DNA of 64,000 nt, from contig WGMX01000024.1 in assembly GCA_016124855.1 (NCBI GenBank), positions 124,001-188,000 on the forward strand, written 5' to 3'. Below are positions 27,228 through 36,512 of this stretch, in pieces. Position numbers and translations under genes: made by a program. The notes beneath the pieces are model-generated. The model made no database searches and was not told the origin of the DNA. It worked only from the letters and a program-made list of their open reading frames with translations. This stretch comes from Anaerolineaceae bacterium (GTDB lineage: Bacteria > Chloroflexota > Anaerolineae > Aggregatilineales > Phototrophicaceae). The stretch's first letter is position 1, and the number at the start of each line of letters is the position of its first letter.

Positions 27228-27668
27228 ATGAAGCAGTTTGTTCGGTTAGGTGTGGTTTTGATGGTTGTATTAGCCCTGTTTGCCACTGTTTCGGCGCACG
27301 AAGGCCGCGAAGTCGGTGATGGTAAATACGAAATCGTTTTTGGTTGGCGTGTCGAACCGGCTTATACCAATTTGCTTAACGGACCTGAAATACATGTAAA
27401 TGCTATTGGCACAGATGAGCAACCTGTTGAAGGATTGGACGAGACGCTTCAGATCGAAGTAGCCTACGGTGGCAAAACAAAACTGTTGAAACTACGAGCC
27501 GGCGAAGAAGCAGGTAATTATACCGCTGATTTGATCCCGACCCAACCGGGCGATTACAGCTTTCACCTGACCGGAAAAATCGGTGATGCCACGATTGATG
27601 AAACCTTTGACTCGGCACAGGGTGAATTCAGCAGCGTCAACCCGATTACCGATATTCAATTCCCCTAA
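27228..27668 (+). CDS. Secreted protein with N-terminal His-Glu motif, possibly copper-related
   Basis: AAGGAG lies six bases before ATG 27228. The signal peptide ends in LFATVSA, and the mature protein starts HEGREVGDGKYEIVFGW. This opening (His-Glu, then Gly-x-Tyr, Val-Gly-Trp/Phe, Glu-Pro-Ala) resembles periplasmic or extracellular proteins I recall from copper and cytochrome-oxidase settings. The rest is one Ig-like beta domain (VNAIGTDEQPVEGLDETLQI, then NYTADLIPTQPGDYSFHLTG). Mature length is about 125 residues. It directly follows the DeoR-NosL regulator on the same strand. A free N-terminal His could bind Cu(II), but that is inference. Confidence 0.7.
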   Translation: MKQFVRLGVVLMVVLALFATVSAHEGREVGDGKYEIVFGWRVEPAYTNLLNGPEIHVNAIGTDEQPVEGLDETLQIEVAYGGKTKLLKLRAGEEAGNYTADLIPTQPGDYSFHLTGKIGDATIDETFDSAQGEFSSVNPITDIQFP

Positions 27669-27684
27669 ATGACGAACTAATCTC

Positions 27685-27712
27685 TTGTAGGGAATGGTCT
27701 TAGGCCATTCCC
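27685..27712. repeat. Dispersed palindromic repeat, copy 1
   Basis: CTTGTAGGGAATGGTCT followed by a complementary arm GGCCATTCCC; the stem is about 10 bp with a three-base loop. Closely related copies occur at 42962-42984 and 46109-46137, always between genes. This copy may end transcription of the His-led protein gene, but no T-run follows. Confidence 0.75.
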
Positions 27713-27733
27713 CACGGCAAAAACCTCTTTGAG

Positions 27734-28864
27734 TTAACCGAGAACCGGCTCAATCCAATAATCCCCTTTTTGACCTTCGGGTGTCCATCCGATGATGCCG
27801 TTGTAATTGACCTTCCACCACGCTAAACCGGATGCGCAGGTCGGGCCTTCCAAGACTGTAAACAGGCTGCCCGGTGGAATTTCACCGATATATTTGGTGC
27901 TGCTGCCCGCTCCCTCTCGCAAGTTATTGGGAATGCCGGGTGTCACCTGTCCCGCTGCCCCGATGACCATACGCGGCGGCACACTGGCATCGCAGATGGT
28001 CGTGCTTGTCATGGGAAAGGCGGGTGATGGCGTCATGGTTGGCACAAGCGTGATGGTAGCCGTAGGCCGGATGCGTGTGGCTGTCGGGGATGCACCCGGT
28101 GTATTGGTAATGAGTGCAGATACGCCCGATAGGGTTGCGATGGGTGCAGCGGTTACATAACCCTCTGGAAACACTGGCGCAAGCCAATACTGAGTAGGCA
28201 TCTGCGCTTGTGGGTCGTTCATACCTTCACTTGTCCAACCGATTAAGTGACTTTGCGTATCTGCCACATACCACCATGTCATATTAGAGGCGCACCGCGG
28301 GCCATCCAGCACATAGATGACTCGACCCACAGGCAGTTCACCCAGATAACCGCCGCTTTGTCCCGGCGCATTGCGGACAATGTTAGTAAAATCCGGTAAG
28401 ACTTGTGCCAAAAGCCCGATGGTCAAACGCGGTACCGGTGCGTTCGGGCAGAAGGTGGGCGTCGCGGTTGAATCCGCCGAAACGGGCAGCGGCGTATAAG
28501 CCGGTGGCGGAAAGGTGGGCAGCGGTGTTGGGGTTGGTGTCGCTAACGGACTGCACAAAATCACCCGCGAAAGATCACTGGATACCCGGTAATCCCATGT
28601 CAAACCTTTGACATCCAGTTGGACTTGATAACCCGGTGTATTGCCTTTGACATAAGCGATGCCGGGTTTTGGACAGCCGAGGCTGTTATCTTCGTAGATA
28701 TTTTGGCTGTAGCGCCAGTTAAAATCTTTAAGAGTAAGCTGCGTTCCCAGTCTTGTGTTGAGATCATCGAGCGCTTTTTGTACTTGCGGTGGAAAATCCT
28801 GCGCGGCTGCCAGCGCCGGAAGGAGCATAAGGAATAAAAAGATTCCATGTAGTAAGCGACGCAT
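27734..28864 (-). CDS. Secreted protein with two SH3b-like domains
   Basis: ATG 28864 has GGGGGA upstream and begins a signal peptide (RRLLHGIFLFLMLLPALAAA). Residues 22-110 form a small domain of unknown type with two cysteines. A Pro/Thr linker follows, then SH3b domain 1 (about 145-215: VRNAPGQSGGYLGELPVG, WWYVADTQSHLIGWT). A second Thr-rich linker precedes SH3b domain 2 (about 300-375: NLREGAGSSTKYIGEIPPG, WWKVNYNGIIGWTPEG). Each SH3b has a conserved Cys in GP-x-CAS. Such domains bind cell-wall peptides or ligands. No catalytic domain is attached, so a binding or structural role outside the cell is likely. Confidence 0.85.
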   Translation of the reverse strand: MRRLLHGIFLFLMLLPALAAAQDFPPQVQKALDDLNTRLGTQLTLKDFNWRYSQNIYEDNSLGCPKPGIAYVKGNTPGYQVQLDVKGLTWDYRVSSDLSRVILCSPLATPTPTPLPTFPPPAYTPLPVSADSTATPTFCPNAPVPRLTIGLLAQVLPDFTNIVRNAPGQSGGYLGELPVGRVIYVLDGPRCASNMTWWYVADTQSHLIGWTSEGMNDPQAQMPTQYWLAPVFPEGYVTAAPIATLSGVSALITNTPGASPTATRIRPTATITLVPTMTPSPAFPMTSTTICDASVPPRMVIGAAGQVTPGIPNNLREGAGSSTKYIGEIPPGSLFTVLEGPTCASGLAWWKVNYNGIIGWTPEGQKGDYWIEPVLG

Positions 28865-28973
28865 GAGTGAATCCCCCTGAGAAGTGAATTTCACTCACTG
28901 TATCACGGCATGAGTATCGATAGATTTATGAATTCCGCACACCTGACCGCCGATTAACCTACGGGCGTAAAAT

Positions 28974-29573
28974 CTAGGTTAACACCTTGAATGCCAGATG
29001 CCGTCCCATTTTCTGACCGCTGGAGAGCGCGAACCACAATTTGAGGATGCTGTCCACCAACCCAACTTGATCCGTGCCACCCAAGTAAACCGGATTCAGG
29101 CCGATATCCGCGATCAATGTTTCAACAGCTTTGCGTGATTCGCCGTCTGTTCCACAGTAAAAGAGATCCGAACCCGGCAGCGGTGTTTCGAAGTTTTCCC
29201 AACCGTAATTGTTGAAAGCGCGGTAGAGTTTCGCAGTCGGTACTTGAGCCGTAAAGGTGGCAAAGCTGTCAATCACCGGCGAGGAGATTTTGTTGGCTGC
29301 GTCGATGATAATTTTGCCACTGAGTGCCGATGCATTTGCGGTAATCGTTTCATCCATCGCGTTGCCGGGAATGGCGAACAAGACGACTTCGCCAGCCTTG
29401 ATCGCTTGCTCAAGACTGACCGCGTGGGCATTTGCCCCTAAAGTATTGATTAATTCTTGAACTTCTGGTTTTTGCGGATTACGAACGCCGAAGTAAACGG
29501 TGTGTCCGGCTTTAGCCCATTTTTTGCCGAGTGTGCTGCCGATATTCCCTGTACCCAGAATAGCAATGTTCAT
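28974..29573 (-). CDS. NADPH-dependent F420-reductase-like oxidoreductase (COG2085 type)
   Basis: The Rossmann motif ILGTGNIGSTLGKKWAKAGH opens the protein, and the family hallmark FGVRNPQKPEV gives the NADP-preferring loop. DETITANASALSGKIIIDAAN is the conserved second half of the fold. At 199 residues it is the size of stand-alone NADP-binding reductases related to F420H2:NADP oxidoreductase. The true hydride acceptor is uncertain, because many homologues are annotated only by fold. GGAG lies seven bases upstream of the ATG. No F420 biosynthesis genes are in the window. Confidence 0.82.
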   Translation of the reverse strand: MNIAILGTGNIGSTLGKKWAKAGHTVYFGVRNPQKPEVQELINTLGANAHAVSLEQAIKAGEVVLFAIPGNAMDETITANASALSGKIIIDAANKISSPVIDSFATFTAQVPTAKLYRAFNNYGWENFETPLPGSDLFYCGTDGESRKAVETLIADIGLNPVYLGGTDQVGLVDSILKLWFALSSGQKMGRHLAFKVLT

Positions 29574-29621
29574 GATTTCTCCAGCTTGATATTCGGATAC
29601 AGGTTTTGACGACCTCAGCCT

Positions 29622-30788
29622 TTAGAATCTTCCCGTCATGGCTTGGACGTAACCCGTCAGTTCAGCGTATCCATAGCCGGTTTGGTCGCCGCTGATTTGT
29701 ACCGCACCTTCCCAATAATCGACGTTGCCGCTCCCGTGCAGCTCTTGGTCAGCCAGCAGCGGTTTGAGTGAAATTCTGAGCGGCTGTGCGTCACCGGTAT
29801 TGATGGTGATATTCCAGCCTGATGGATAGGTTGCGCCGCTGTGCGGACTTTGCCAGTGGTCGGTCACTTCGATGGTAAAGTCGCTGCTTTTCAGATAATG
29901 CGTGCTGCCATCCGCATTGACCAACAGACCGCCAAAAGCCGGTTCGCGCCCCCCATCATGTAAACGAATCTGCCCCAGCATCAGTTCGCGGTTGTCGTCT
30001 AGTTGCAGGCCGAACCAATCCCAACCTTGCGCCGTTCCACCCAGCGCGCTGGTGCTGAACTCGTGGTCTTTCCATGTGGTTCCGCTGACGGTAAAGGTTT
30101 GATCGCCGACGCGGATGCTGCCATTGGTCAATAAGCGAGTCAGCGAATAATAATAGCTGGCGTTGCCGGGTTCATCGCTCTTGGGACTGAGTCCATTTTG
30201 ACCTTGCAGCGCGGGTGGCTTGATCTGTTCGAGATTCAAGTCAACTGCGAATGATCCGGCATCAGCTTTGATGGTTGTGTCTTTTGCGCTGGCGTCATCC
30301 GCTTTGATTTGCCAGTCCTCAATCCACACATGGTAGGTTGGATCGGTAGTCGCGCCTGCCAGTTCCGCGCCGCCCCGACTAAAACGCTGTACATGGTAAT
30401 ACTGCCTGCCGCCAATGTCCGAGACGGCGAAATGTGCCATATAAATCTGGTTGCTGCGCCATTCGGATGTGCTGGCGACGCTCTTATCCGGCGGCTGAAT
30501 CGCACGGCGGAAAATCGTGAATTGGTAGCCAAAACGGTGACCATCAATGGTGGTCACATTGCCAGTGTAATACCACCACTCGGTTTGGAAGTCGGGATGT
30601 GCGCCGAAGTCTTGTGGGAAGTTCCATATGCGTGGCTCAACTGCGCGGGTATAACCCGTAATATCTGATGAAACGGCAGCGAACTGTGTGGTCGCGCTCA
30701 CGTCTCCGCTTGAAGTGTTGTCAATCAGGCTGAAACCGAATACGACAATTAAGATTGCCCCTAATGCCAAAACCAACCAGCGCCACAT
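29622..30788 (-). CDS. AttH/CrtC-like lipocalin-fold protein (predicted secreted hydrolase type, COG5621)
   Basis: The preferred ATG 30788 leads straight into a membrane/signal segment (WRWLVLALGAILIVVFGFSLI). The body shows the AttH hallmark DFGAHPDFQTEWWYYTGNV, then FGYQFTIFRRAI and GTTWKDHEFSTSALGG, plus WDWFGLQLDDNRELMLGQI. These are features of the double-lipocalin proteins related to carotenoid 1,2-hydratase. Known members handle hydrophobic ligands, and enzymatic activity in this subgroup is unproven. The alternative TTG 30809 adds seven residues. It is probably anchored outside the membrane. Confidence 0.85.
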   Translation of the reverse strand: MWRWLVLALGAILIVVFGFSLIDNTSSGDVSATTQFAAVSSDITGYTRAVEPRIWNFPQDFGAHPDFQTEWWYYTGNVTTIDGHRFGYQFTIFRRAIQPPDKSVASTSEWRSNQIYMAHFAVSDIGGRQYYHVQRFSRGGAELAGATTDPTYHVWIEDWQIKADDASAKDTTIKADAGSFAVDLNLEQIKPPALQGQNGLSPKSDEPGNASYYYSLTRLLTNGSIRVGDQTFTVSGTTWKDHEFSTSALGGTAQGWDWFGLQLDDNRELMLGQIRLHDGGREPAFGGLLVNADGSTHYLKSSDFTIEVTDHWQSPHSGATYPSGWNITINTGDAQPLRISLKPLLADQELHGSGNVDYWEGAVQISGDQTGYGYAELTGYVQAMTGRF

Positions 30789-30880
30789 AGAATGAATACC
30801 TTGTTCCAATCTTCACAAGTATGTCTATTATACGCTATTCGATAGGGGATGGATCACCGTGCCATCTAGGCGCAAAAACT

Positions 30881-31717
30881 TCATGCGATGATGGCGACAG
30901 TGGATAACAATGTTTCAAACAAATTTCTATCGCCTTCGACATCGGTGCGTTGGCGTACGGTTTCGGCCTCTAAGCCTTTGGTGAATAACCGCCATGCGGT
31001 ATCCGCGTCCATCGAAATGGTCGTGGTCGGTGGCAGGTCTGTATCAGCATAAAGCTGCCAGCCATCAGCCTCGCGAACCAGATGCCATGTGTCGCCACCT
31101 TCGCCTCGAATTTCAAGTTTGACCAGTGTATCCAGCGGTGCGCTAACACTGCGATACGTCTGCGGCAGCGCATAGATAAACGTGCCTAAGACTGGATGCA
31201 CGAAACGGGCTTCTTTCAAACTAATCATGTCCGCCGCATCACAAATATGCTGGTGATGTGTCCACTGCTCGGTGAGTTCGCGGGCGATGTGCATCCAAAT
31301 CGGATCAGCGTGATTACCTGTCCAACCGATGCCGCCGCCCACATCCATAGGGTTAAGTCTGTTGAGATAGTCGATAATCTGCTGATTGGTGAAACTGAGC
31401 AGTGAAATCAATAATTTGCGGCTGATGCGCCGCGCAGCCTTGACCCACAGCTCATTTTGGGCGTTAATCAGATCGACTAACTCTTGGAAGTCATCAACCT
31501 TGAACCACTGTCCATCGTGGTCGCGCATACCGGAAAGCAAGCCGACACGTGTACCTAACAAATGCAGTGCGACATCGCGTACCGTCCAACCCGTACAGGC
31601 CGTTGGATACTCCCACTGCTCGTCGGAGAGGGACTCTAAAATCCGTGTGAGTTCGAGTCGAATATCCGCAAACAAATCGGTGACGATGATCGGCTCAAGT
31701 GGCCTTCGTATGCTCAT
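30881..31717 (-). CDS. Maleylpyruvate isomerase / DinB-like family protein
   Basis: The N-terminal helical bundle carries the mycothiol-dependent maleylpyruvate isomerase pattern: LSDEQWEYPTACTGWTVRDV followed by ALHLLGTRVG, where the His after RDVAL would bind a divalent metal. Other candidate ligands are in HIARELTEQWTHHQHI. The C-terminal part (about 180-278) is a beta domain with LVREADGWQLYAD and TISMDADTAWRLF, consistent with the SCP2-like tail of this family. The substrate is unknown. AAGG precedes the ATG, and the gene begins nine bases after the small secreted-protein gene, so the two are likely co-transcribed. Confidence 0.82.
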   Translation of the reverse strand: MSIRRPLEPIIVTDLFADIRLELTRILESLSDEQWEYPTACTGWTVRDVALHLLGTRVGLLSGMRDHDGQWFKVDDFQELVDLINAQNELWVKAARRISRKLLISLLSFTNQQIIDYLNRLNPMDVGGGIGWTGNHADPIWMHIARELTEQWTHHQHICDAADMISLKEARFVHPVLGTFIYALPQTYRSVSAPLDTLVKLEIRGEGGDTWHLVREADGWQLYADTDLPPTTTISMDADTAWRLFTKGLEAETVRQRTDVEGDRNLFETLLSTVAIIA

Positions 31718-31726
31718 CCAAAATCC

Positions 31727-32083
31727 TTATTTGAGGAAGGTAATACTGGTGATGTTGCTGAAAGGTGTGCAGCGCTCCCGTTTGCCTTCGTTCCATGGCT
31801 CGCTGAAGCAAACATAATCCGTACCCACATTGGAGATGTCGCGCTTGGCGTTGGCATCCGGTAACGTCCAAACCCGTTCGCCAGTGACCAGCGGCACGAC
31901 AAAGTCAAAAGTGATCGCTTTGCCGTCGGCTGTAGCGCGGCTAATCAACTCACTGAAGTGATTGGGAGTGGATTCGTCTAATTGGGCTGCGACAGCCGGC
32001 GCAGCATTTTTTGCCGAAACGGCCAATAGGCCCAGTCCCAGCGCTAAGGCTGCCGCAATCGTTATGAGTTTGATCTTCAACAT
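31727..32083 (-). CDS. Small secreted protein of unknown function (118 aa)
   Basis: AAGGG precedes the ATG. A signal peptide (KLITIAAALALGLGLLAVSA) is followed by a mature chain of about 85 residues with two cysteines (VCFSEPW and ERCTPFS), possibly one disulfide. I recognise no family. Because it precedes the isomerase-like gene by nine bases, the two are probably expressed together, although one product is exported and the other looks cytoplasmic. Confidence 0.7.
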   Translation of the reverse strand: MLKIKLITIAAALALGLGLLAVSAKNAAPAVAAQLDESTPNHFSELISRATADGKAITFDFVVPLVTGERVWTLPDANAKRDISNVGTDYVCFSEPWNEGKRERCTPFSNITSITFLK

Positions 32084-32151
32084 AATTTCCCTTTACTTGC
32101 ATGTACTGTTTATCACACTCATTCTACTGAAGCGTTGTTCCACTGCCAGCT

Positions 32152-32574
32152 TTAACTTTCGGCAATTCGTTCGTAGCGCAACTTGGTTACACCGATTTCA
32201 CGCAGTGCCGTTTCTATCCGCGCAACATCGGCTGTGTCATCGGCATCATACGTTCTCACCACAATCAACCGTGCCGATGTATGAGCCTGTCCCTTAGCAG
32301 GTGAGGTGGATACTTTCGACTTATAACCTAAGCGGCCTGTTTCGGTGGCGTGGCGGATTTTCACCCATAAGTTATCGACCTCTGATAGGGTTGTTTCGAT
32401 CAGCCATTCTCCCGCGCGTGACGTCGCAGTTGACGTACTGGTCAAGGGTTTGGATTCGATCCAGTAAATGGCGTTCATAGTCGAGGGCAGCGCTTCGCGG
32501 TCATGCATCATGCGGGCCTGCTGCACCATGTTGATTAAATCAAGGTTGGGTGGTTTCGTTTTATTGTCAGTCAT
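32152..32574 (-). CDS. Hypothetical protein (140 aa)
   Basis: GAGG lies five bases before the ATG. Residues 15-40 form a helix (LINMVQQARMMHDREALPST). Strands follow in VNAIYWIES-like context and at GEWLIETTLSEVDNLWVKIR. The C-terminal half has SARLIVVRTYDADDTADVAR followed by an amphipathic helix. There is no signal peptide and no cysteine. The size and pattern would suit a small cytoplasmic adaptor, but no family is recognised. Confidence 0.6.
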   Translation of the reverse strand: MTDNKTKPPNLDLINMVQQARMMHDREALPSTMNAIYWIESKPLTSTSTATSRAGEWLIETTLSEVDNLWVKIRHATETGRLGYKSKVSTSPAKGQAHTSARLIVVRTYDADDTADVARIETALREIGVTKLRYERIAES

Positions 32575-32741
32575 TTTGCCTCGCTGTTGAGTATCTATTA
32601 GCTGCGATTTTGCCTATAAAGAATTTATGAAATATTCATGGATTTACCATTGATATCTGAAGACCTTAAGGGAATATTTTAACGAACCTGCACGATAATC
32701 ACAGTAACAATCTTTCGTACTTTGTAATGAGGAGTGTGGGT

Positions 32742-35498
32742 GTGAGCTTTGTTCAAGAAGTTGACCAAGTAGAACAACTCCGCAGTCGCATCGCAGATTT
32801 AGAAGCGCAACTACTGGAAAAAGAGCAGCAGTTAATTCAAGAACGCGAAAACGGCAGCCGTAAATTTAAAGCTTTGACCGATAACCTGCCTATTGTACTG
32901 TATACCTTGGATACAGAAGGCACTGTAACCATGTCGGAAGGCAAAGGGTTAGCAGCCATCGGTTCAAAACCCGGCCAATCGGTTGGCAAAAACATCTTTG
33001 AAATGTACAAAGATTTTCCTGATACCGGTAATTATATCCGTAGAGCCTTATCCGGTGAGGATGTCCAAGCCCCCATGCAGTTGGGTTCCGTTCATATGCA
33101 AACGTGGTACTCACCACTGCGTGATGAAAAAGGCACTATTACGGGCATGTTGGGGTTAGCGATTGATATATCCGAATTCAAGCAGGCCGAAAAGCAAATG
33201 CTTGAATCGCGCAATCTGCTGCAAACAGTTATGGATGCAATTCCGGTACGGGTCTTCTGGAAAGACATTAATTCCAAGTATCTGGGTTGCAACCGGTTAT
33301 TTGCCCAAGATGCCAAGATTAACTCACTCCAAGATCTCATCGGTAAAAGTGACTACGACTTTTACCCCGAAGATGCCGATGCATTCCGTGCTGATGATCT
33401 AAAAGTTATCGAATCCGGTGTGAGCCGGTTGAACTTTGAAGAGAAGCAAACCACGCCAGATGGCAAGACCATGTGGCTGCGCACCAGCAAAATTCCGCTG
33501 CGTAACGTGGCGGGCGAAATTATCGGTGTGCTTGGCACATTTGATGATATTACCGAGAGCAAGCAAACTGAAATACAAATGCAGGAGTCGCGTAATCTGC
33601 TCCAAACCGTGTTGGATGCTATCCCTGTGCGCGTGTTTTGGAAAGATAAAGACTCCGTATATCTAGGCTGCAATCAGCTTTTCGCCCAAGATGCGCAGAT
33701 AAAGTCATCATCCGAACTCATTGGTAAGAGTGACTATGAACTCTTTCCGAAAGATGCTGAAGCCTATCGTGCAGATGACAACAAAGTCATCGCCTCCGGT
33801 CAAAGCCAGCTCAATTTTGAAGAACCACAAATCACACCCGATGGATCAACCATGTGGCTGCGTACCAGCAAGATTCCGCTGCGTAACGTGGCGGGTGAAG
33901 TCGTGGGTATCCTCGGAACGTACGATGATATTACCGAGCGTAAACAGGCTGAAATAGAACTGGGCGAATCCAAGAACCGTCTCGAACTCGCTTTCCAAGT
34001 TGCCGATCTCGCCAGTTGGGATTGGAATATGGTTACCAACTATACGATTTATGATGCAGGCTTTAATCGTATGTTAGGGTACGAACCGGGTACGTTGGGG
34101 AATGATCTGTCCGGCTTCCAAAATAACCTCCATCCTGACGACATCGAACGCACCTTTAAGGCAGTTGCTGATTACACAGAAGGTCGTGCGCCCAAATACG
34201 AAACCGAATTCCGTATGAAGCATAAAGATGGCAGTTGGCGCTGGGTTGCTGCCACCGGACAGGTGGTTGATCGTCAAGCAGATGGCAAAGCGAGACGGAT
34301 GATTGGCGTCAATCAGGACATTACCGAACGCAAACAGGCCGACATGAACATTAAAGCGGCTAAAGACCGCTTGGAATTGGCGCTGGATATCGCACAGTTG
34401 GGTCAATGGGATGCCAACCTCATCACCAATAAGACACTGTTTGATGACCGCTACGAAAAAATGCTGGGCTTTTTACCCGGTGAACTGGCGGGCGAGAATC
34501 CAACCCGTGTGAGCAATATTCATCCCGATGATATGACCCAGATGTTTGAAAAGGTCATGAACTACGCAACCGGCAAGTCATCGGAGTACGAAGCAGAATT
34601 CCGCACCGAGACGCGAGATGGTGGTTGGAAGTGGATTTATGCCAAGGCACAAATCATCGAGCGCCTGCCAGATGGCACGCCGCTGCGGTTAGCCGGTGTC
34701 AATCAGGACATTACTGAACGCAAACAGGCCGATCAAGAACGCGAAACTCTGCTCGCCAATGAACGTGAAGCGCGCCGCGAAGCACAGGAAGCGCTGCGAA
34801 TGAAAGACCTGTTCTTGGCGACCATGAGCCATGAACTGCGGACTCCATTAAATGCCATGATCGGCTTCCAACATCTGATGTTGTTTAGTCAGCAGCTTGA
34901 TGCCGATAATTCTCATATGGCTGAACGCTCGATTGCCAACAGCCAGCGCTTGTTGAACCTTATCAACAACATTCTGGATATTTCGCGCATCGCGACCGGT
35001 GGTTTAAAGATCGTACCGGTCAATATGTCACCGCGCAGCCTTGCCAACGGCATCGGCATAGATCTGAACATTCAAGCCAAAGAAAAAGGTCTGAGCCTCA
35101 TGGTGGAAGTTGCCGATGATGTCCCTGATGAAGTTCTTCATGACGAAGAGCGCATGGGGCAGATCATGCTCAATCTGGTCGGTAATGCGCTCAAGTTTAC
35201 CGAAGCCGGTGGCACGATTACCTTACGGGTGAATTCAGCCGCTGAACGTCTAATTATCGAAGTTCAAGATACGGGCATCGGCATTCCTGCTTCGCAAAAG
35301 CATGTCATTTTTGACGACTTTGTCCAGTTGGATAACAGTTCTACACGTAAGCATCAGGGCGCAGGACTTGGCCTTGCCATCGTTAAACGGCTGGCATTAC
35401 TAATGCAGGGCAGTATCACAGTTGAAAGTGAAATTGGTCAGGGCAGTACCTTCGTCGTCACATTGCCGCTTAATCTGAAACCTGAAATGTATCAATAA
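32742..35498 (+). CDS. Soluble sensor histidine kinase with five PAS domains
   Basis: GTG 32742 has GAGGAG seven bases upstream; the in-frame ATG 32727 overlaps that site and is unlikely. An N-terminal coiled coil leads into PAS1 (about 35-145). PAS2 and PAS3 are near copies of each other (both with AIPVRVFWKD, LIGKSDY, TMWLRTSKIPLRNVAGE). PAS4 and PAS5 are a second duplicated pair ending GVNQDITERKQAD. The kinase core has the phospho-His in ATMSHELRTPLNAMIGF, plus NLVGNALKFTEAGG, DTGIGIPAS and GAGLGLAIVKR. There are no membrane helices. Two receiver-only genes follow and are the obvious phosphorylation partners. Confidence 0.92.
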   Translation: MSFVQEVDQVEQLRSRIADLEAQLLEKEQQLIQERENGSRKFKALTDNLPIVLYTLDTEGTVTMSEGKGLAAIGSKPGQSVGKNIFEMYKDFPDTGNYIRRALSGEDVQAPMQLGSVHMQTWYSPLRDEKGTITGMLGLAIDISEFKQAEKQMLESRNLLQTVMDAIPVRVFWKDINSKYLGCNRLFAQDAKINSLQDLIGKSDYDFYPEDADAFRADDLKVIESGVSRLNFEEKQTTPDGKTMWLRTSKIPLRNVAGEIIGVLGTFDDITESKQTEIQMQESRNLLQTVLDAIPVRVFWKDKDSVYLGCNQLFAQDAQIKSSSELIGKSDYELFPKDAEAYRADDNKVIASGQSQLNFEEPQITPDGSTMWLRTSKIPLRNVAGEVVGILGTYDDITERKQAEIELGESKNRLELAFQVADLASWDWNMVTNYTIYDAGFNRMLGYEPGTLGNDLSGFQNNLHPDDIERTFKAVADYTEGRAPKYETEFRMKHKDGSWRWVAATGQVVDRQADGKARRMIGVNQDITERKQADMNIKAAKDRLELALDIAQLGQWDANLITNKTLFDDRYEKMLGFLPGELAGENPTRVSNIHPDDMTQMFEKVMNYATGKSSEYEAEFRTETRDGGWKWIYAKAQIIERLPDGTPLRLAGVNQDITERKQADQERETLLANEREARREAQEALRMKDLFLATMSHELRTPLNAMIGFQHLMLFSQQLDADNSHMAERSIANSQRLLNLINNILDISRIATGGLKIVPVNMSPRSLANGIGIDLNIQAKEKGLSLMVEVADDVPDEVLHDEERMGQIMLNLVGNALKFTEAGGTITLRVNSAAERLIIEVQDTGIGIPASQKHVIFDDFVQLDNSSTRKHQGAGLGLAIVKRLALLMQGSITVESEIGQGSTFVVTLPLNLKPEMYQ

Positions 35499-35518
35499 TT
35501 AAAAGAGGATATAGAGGA

Positions 35519-35950
35519 ATGTTGTCACCGATACCCCGCGCATTACAAGGTTGGCGAGTAATGGTCGTGGATGATGAACCGGATAGTTTGGAAATTGCCA
35601 GCCGTCTGCTGCGTATGGCGGGTGCTGAGGTCATCACCGCCAATGGTGGTCAGGAAGCCCTAGAAAAAGTACGCAGCGCACGTCCCAAATTAATTATCAG
35701 TGATCTGTCGATGCCCGAAGTGGATGGTTGGACGCTGCTCAAGCGCTTGAAAGAAGAACGCGACACTTTGGAAATTCCAGTCATCGCTTTAACCGCCCAT
35801 ACCATGCCCGGTGATCGCGAACGCGCTATCGTAGCCGGTTTCCATAATCACATTTCCAAGCCGCTTGATCCGACACGTTTTATCTCGCAGCTTATGCATA
35901 TTGTGGTTGATATTCCTGAACTGAAAGCTCAACTCACGGCAGTCGTTTAA
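35519..35950 (+). CDS. Stand-alone response regulator receiver protein (143 aa)
   Basis: This CheY-like fold has no output domain. The phospho-acceptor Asp is in LIISDLSMPEVDGW, the acidic pair in VVDDEPDS, the switch Thr in VIALTAHTMP and the Lys in HISKPLDP. It starts 20 bases after the five-PAS kinase gene, with an AAGAGGA ribosome binding site, and is almost certainly in its operon. With no DNA-binding domain it must act by protein contact or as a relay intermediate. Confidence 0.9.
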   Translation: MLSPIPRALQGWRVMVVDDEPDSLEIASRLLRMAGAEVITANGGQEALEKVRSARPKLIISDLSMPEVDGWTLLKRLKEERDTLEIPVIALTAHTMPGDRERAIVAGFHNHISKPLDPTRFISQLMHIVVDIPELKAQLTAVV

Positions 35951-36030
35951 GGACGTACACTTGGATTGTATCATTCATAAAGAGGGTGCCGGGCAAAGGT
36001 TCGGCATCCGTCCGTTAAAGGAGTTGGATT

Positions 36031-36408
36031 ATGAGCGCTAGACAATTTTCTATTTTGGTTGTCGAAGATGAGCCAGATGGACAGGAACTCGTTTCGCGGA
36101 TGCTGTCCCAAGCCAATGTTGTGGTAGACGTGGCGGGCAATGCCGAAGAAGCATGGAACTTCCTGATGTCCAACCAGTATTCCGCCGCTATCATCGACTT
36201 AGCCTTGCCAGAGCGTGACGGATTTGAACTGGTCACCGCTATTCGCGGCGAGTCGGATTTAACAGCGCTTCCCTGTGTCGCCATGACGGCATTCCATACA
36301 CCGGAACTCAAACAGCGCGCTATGAATGATGGCTTCAACGCCTACTTCCCCAAGCCGCTGGATCGCAGCCGTTTCTTGGGTGAACTCGACCGTATTCTCG
36401 CGGACTAA
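36031..36408 (+). CDS. Stand-alone response regulator receiver protein (125 aa)
   Basis: This is a second CheY-like receiver. Conserved residues are VVEDEPDG (acidic pair), AAIIDLALPERDGFELV (phospho-Asp), CVAMTAFHTP (Thr) and YFPKPLDR (Lys). AAAGGAG lies seven bases upstream of the ATG, 80 bases after the previous receiver gene. The two receivers differ enough to have separate targets; one may act as a phosphate sink. Confidence 0.9.
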   Translation: MSARQFSILVVEDEPDGQELVSRMLSQANVVVDVAGNAEEAWNFLMSNQYSAAIIDLALPERDGFELVTAIRGESDLTALPCVAMTAFHTPELKQRAMNDGFNAYFPKPLDRSRFLGELDRILAD

Positions 36409-36512
36409 ACCGGTTGGAGTCCATCACCTTTTCCGGTCGTCACGGCTTCGGGCAAAACGCGGTACAATAACCCTTCGTACTCGTTTTAGCCGTGCTAGTG
36501 AGGAAAATACTG

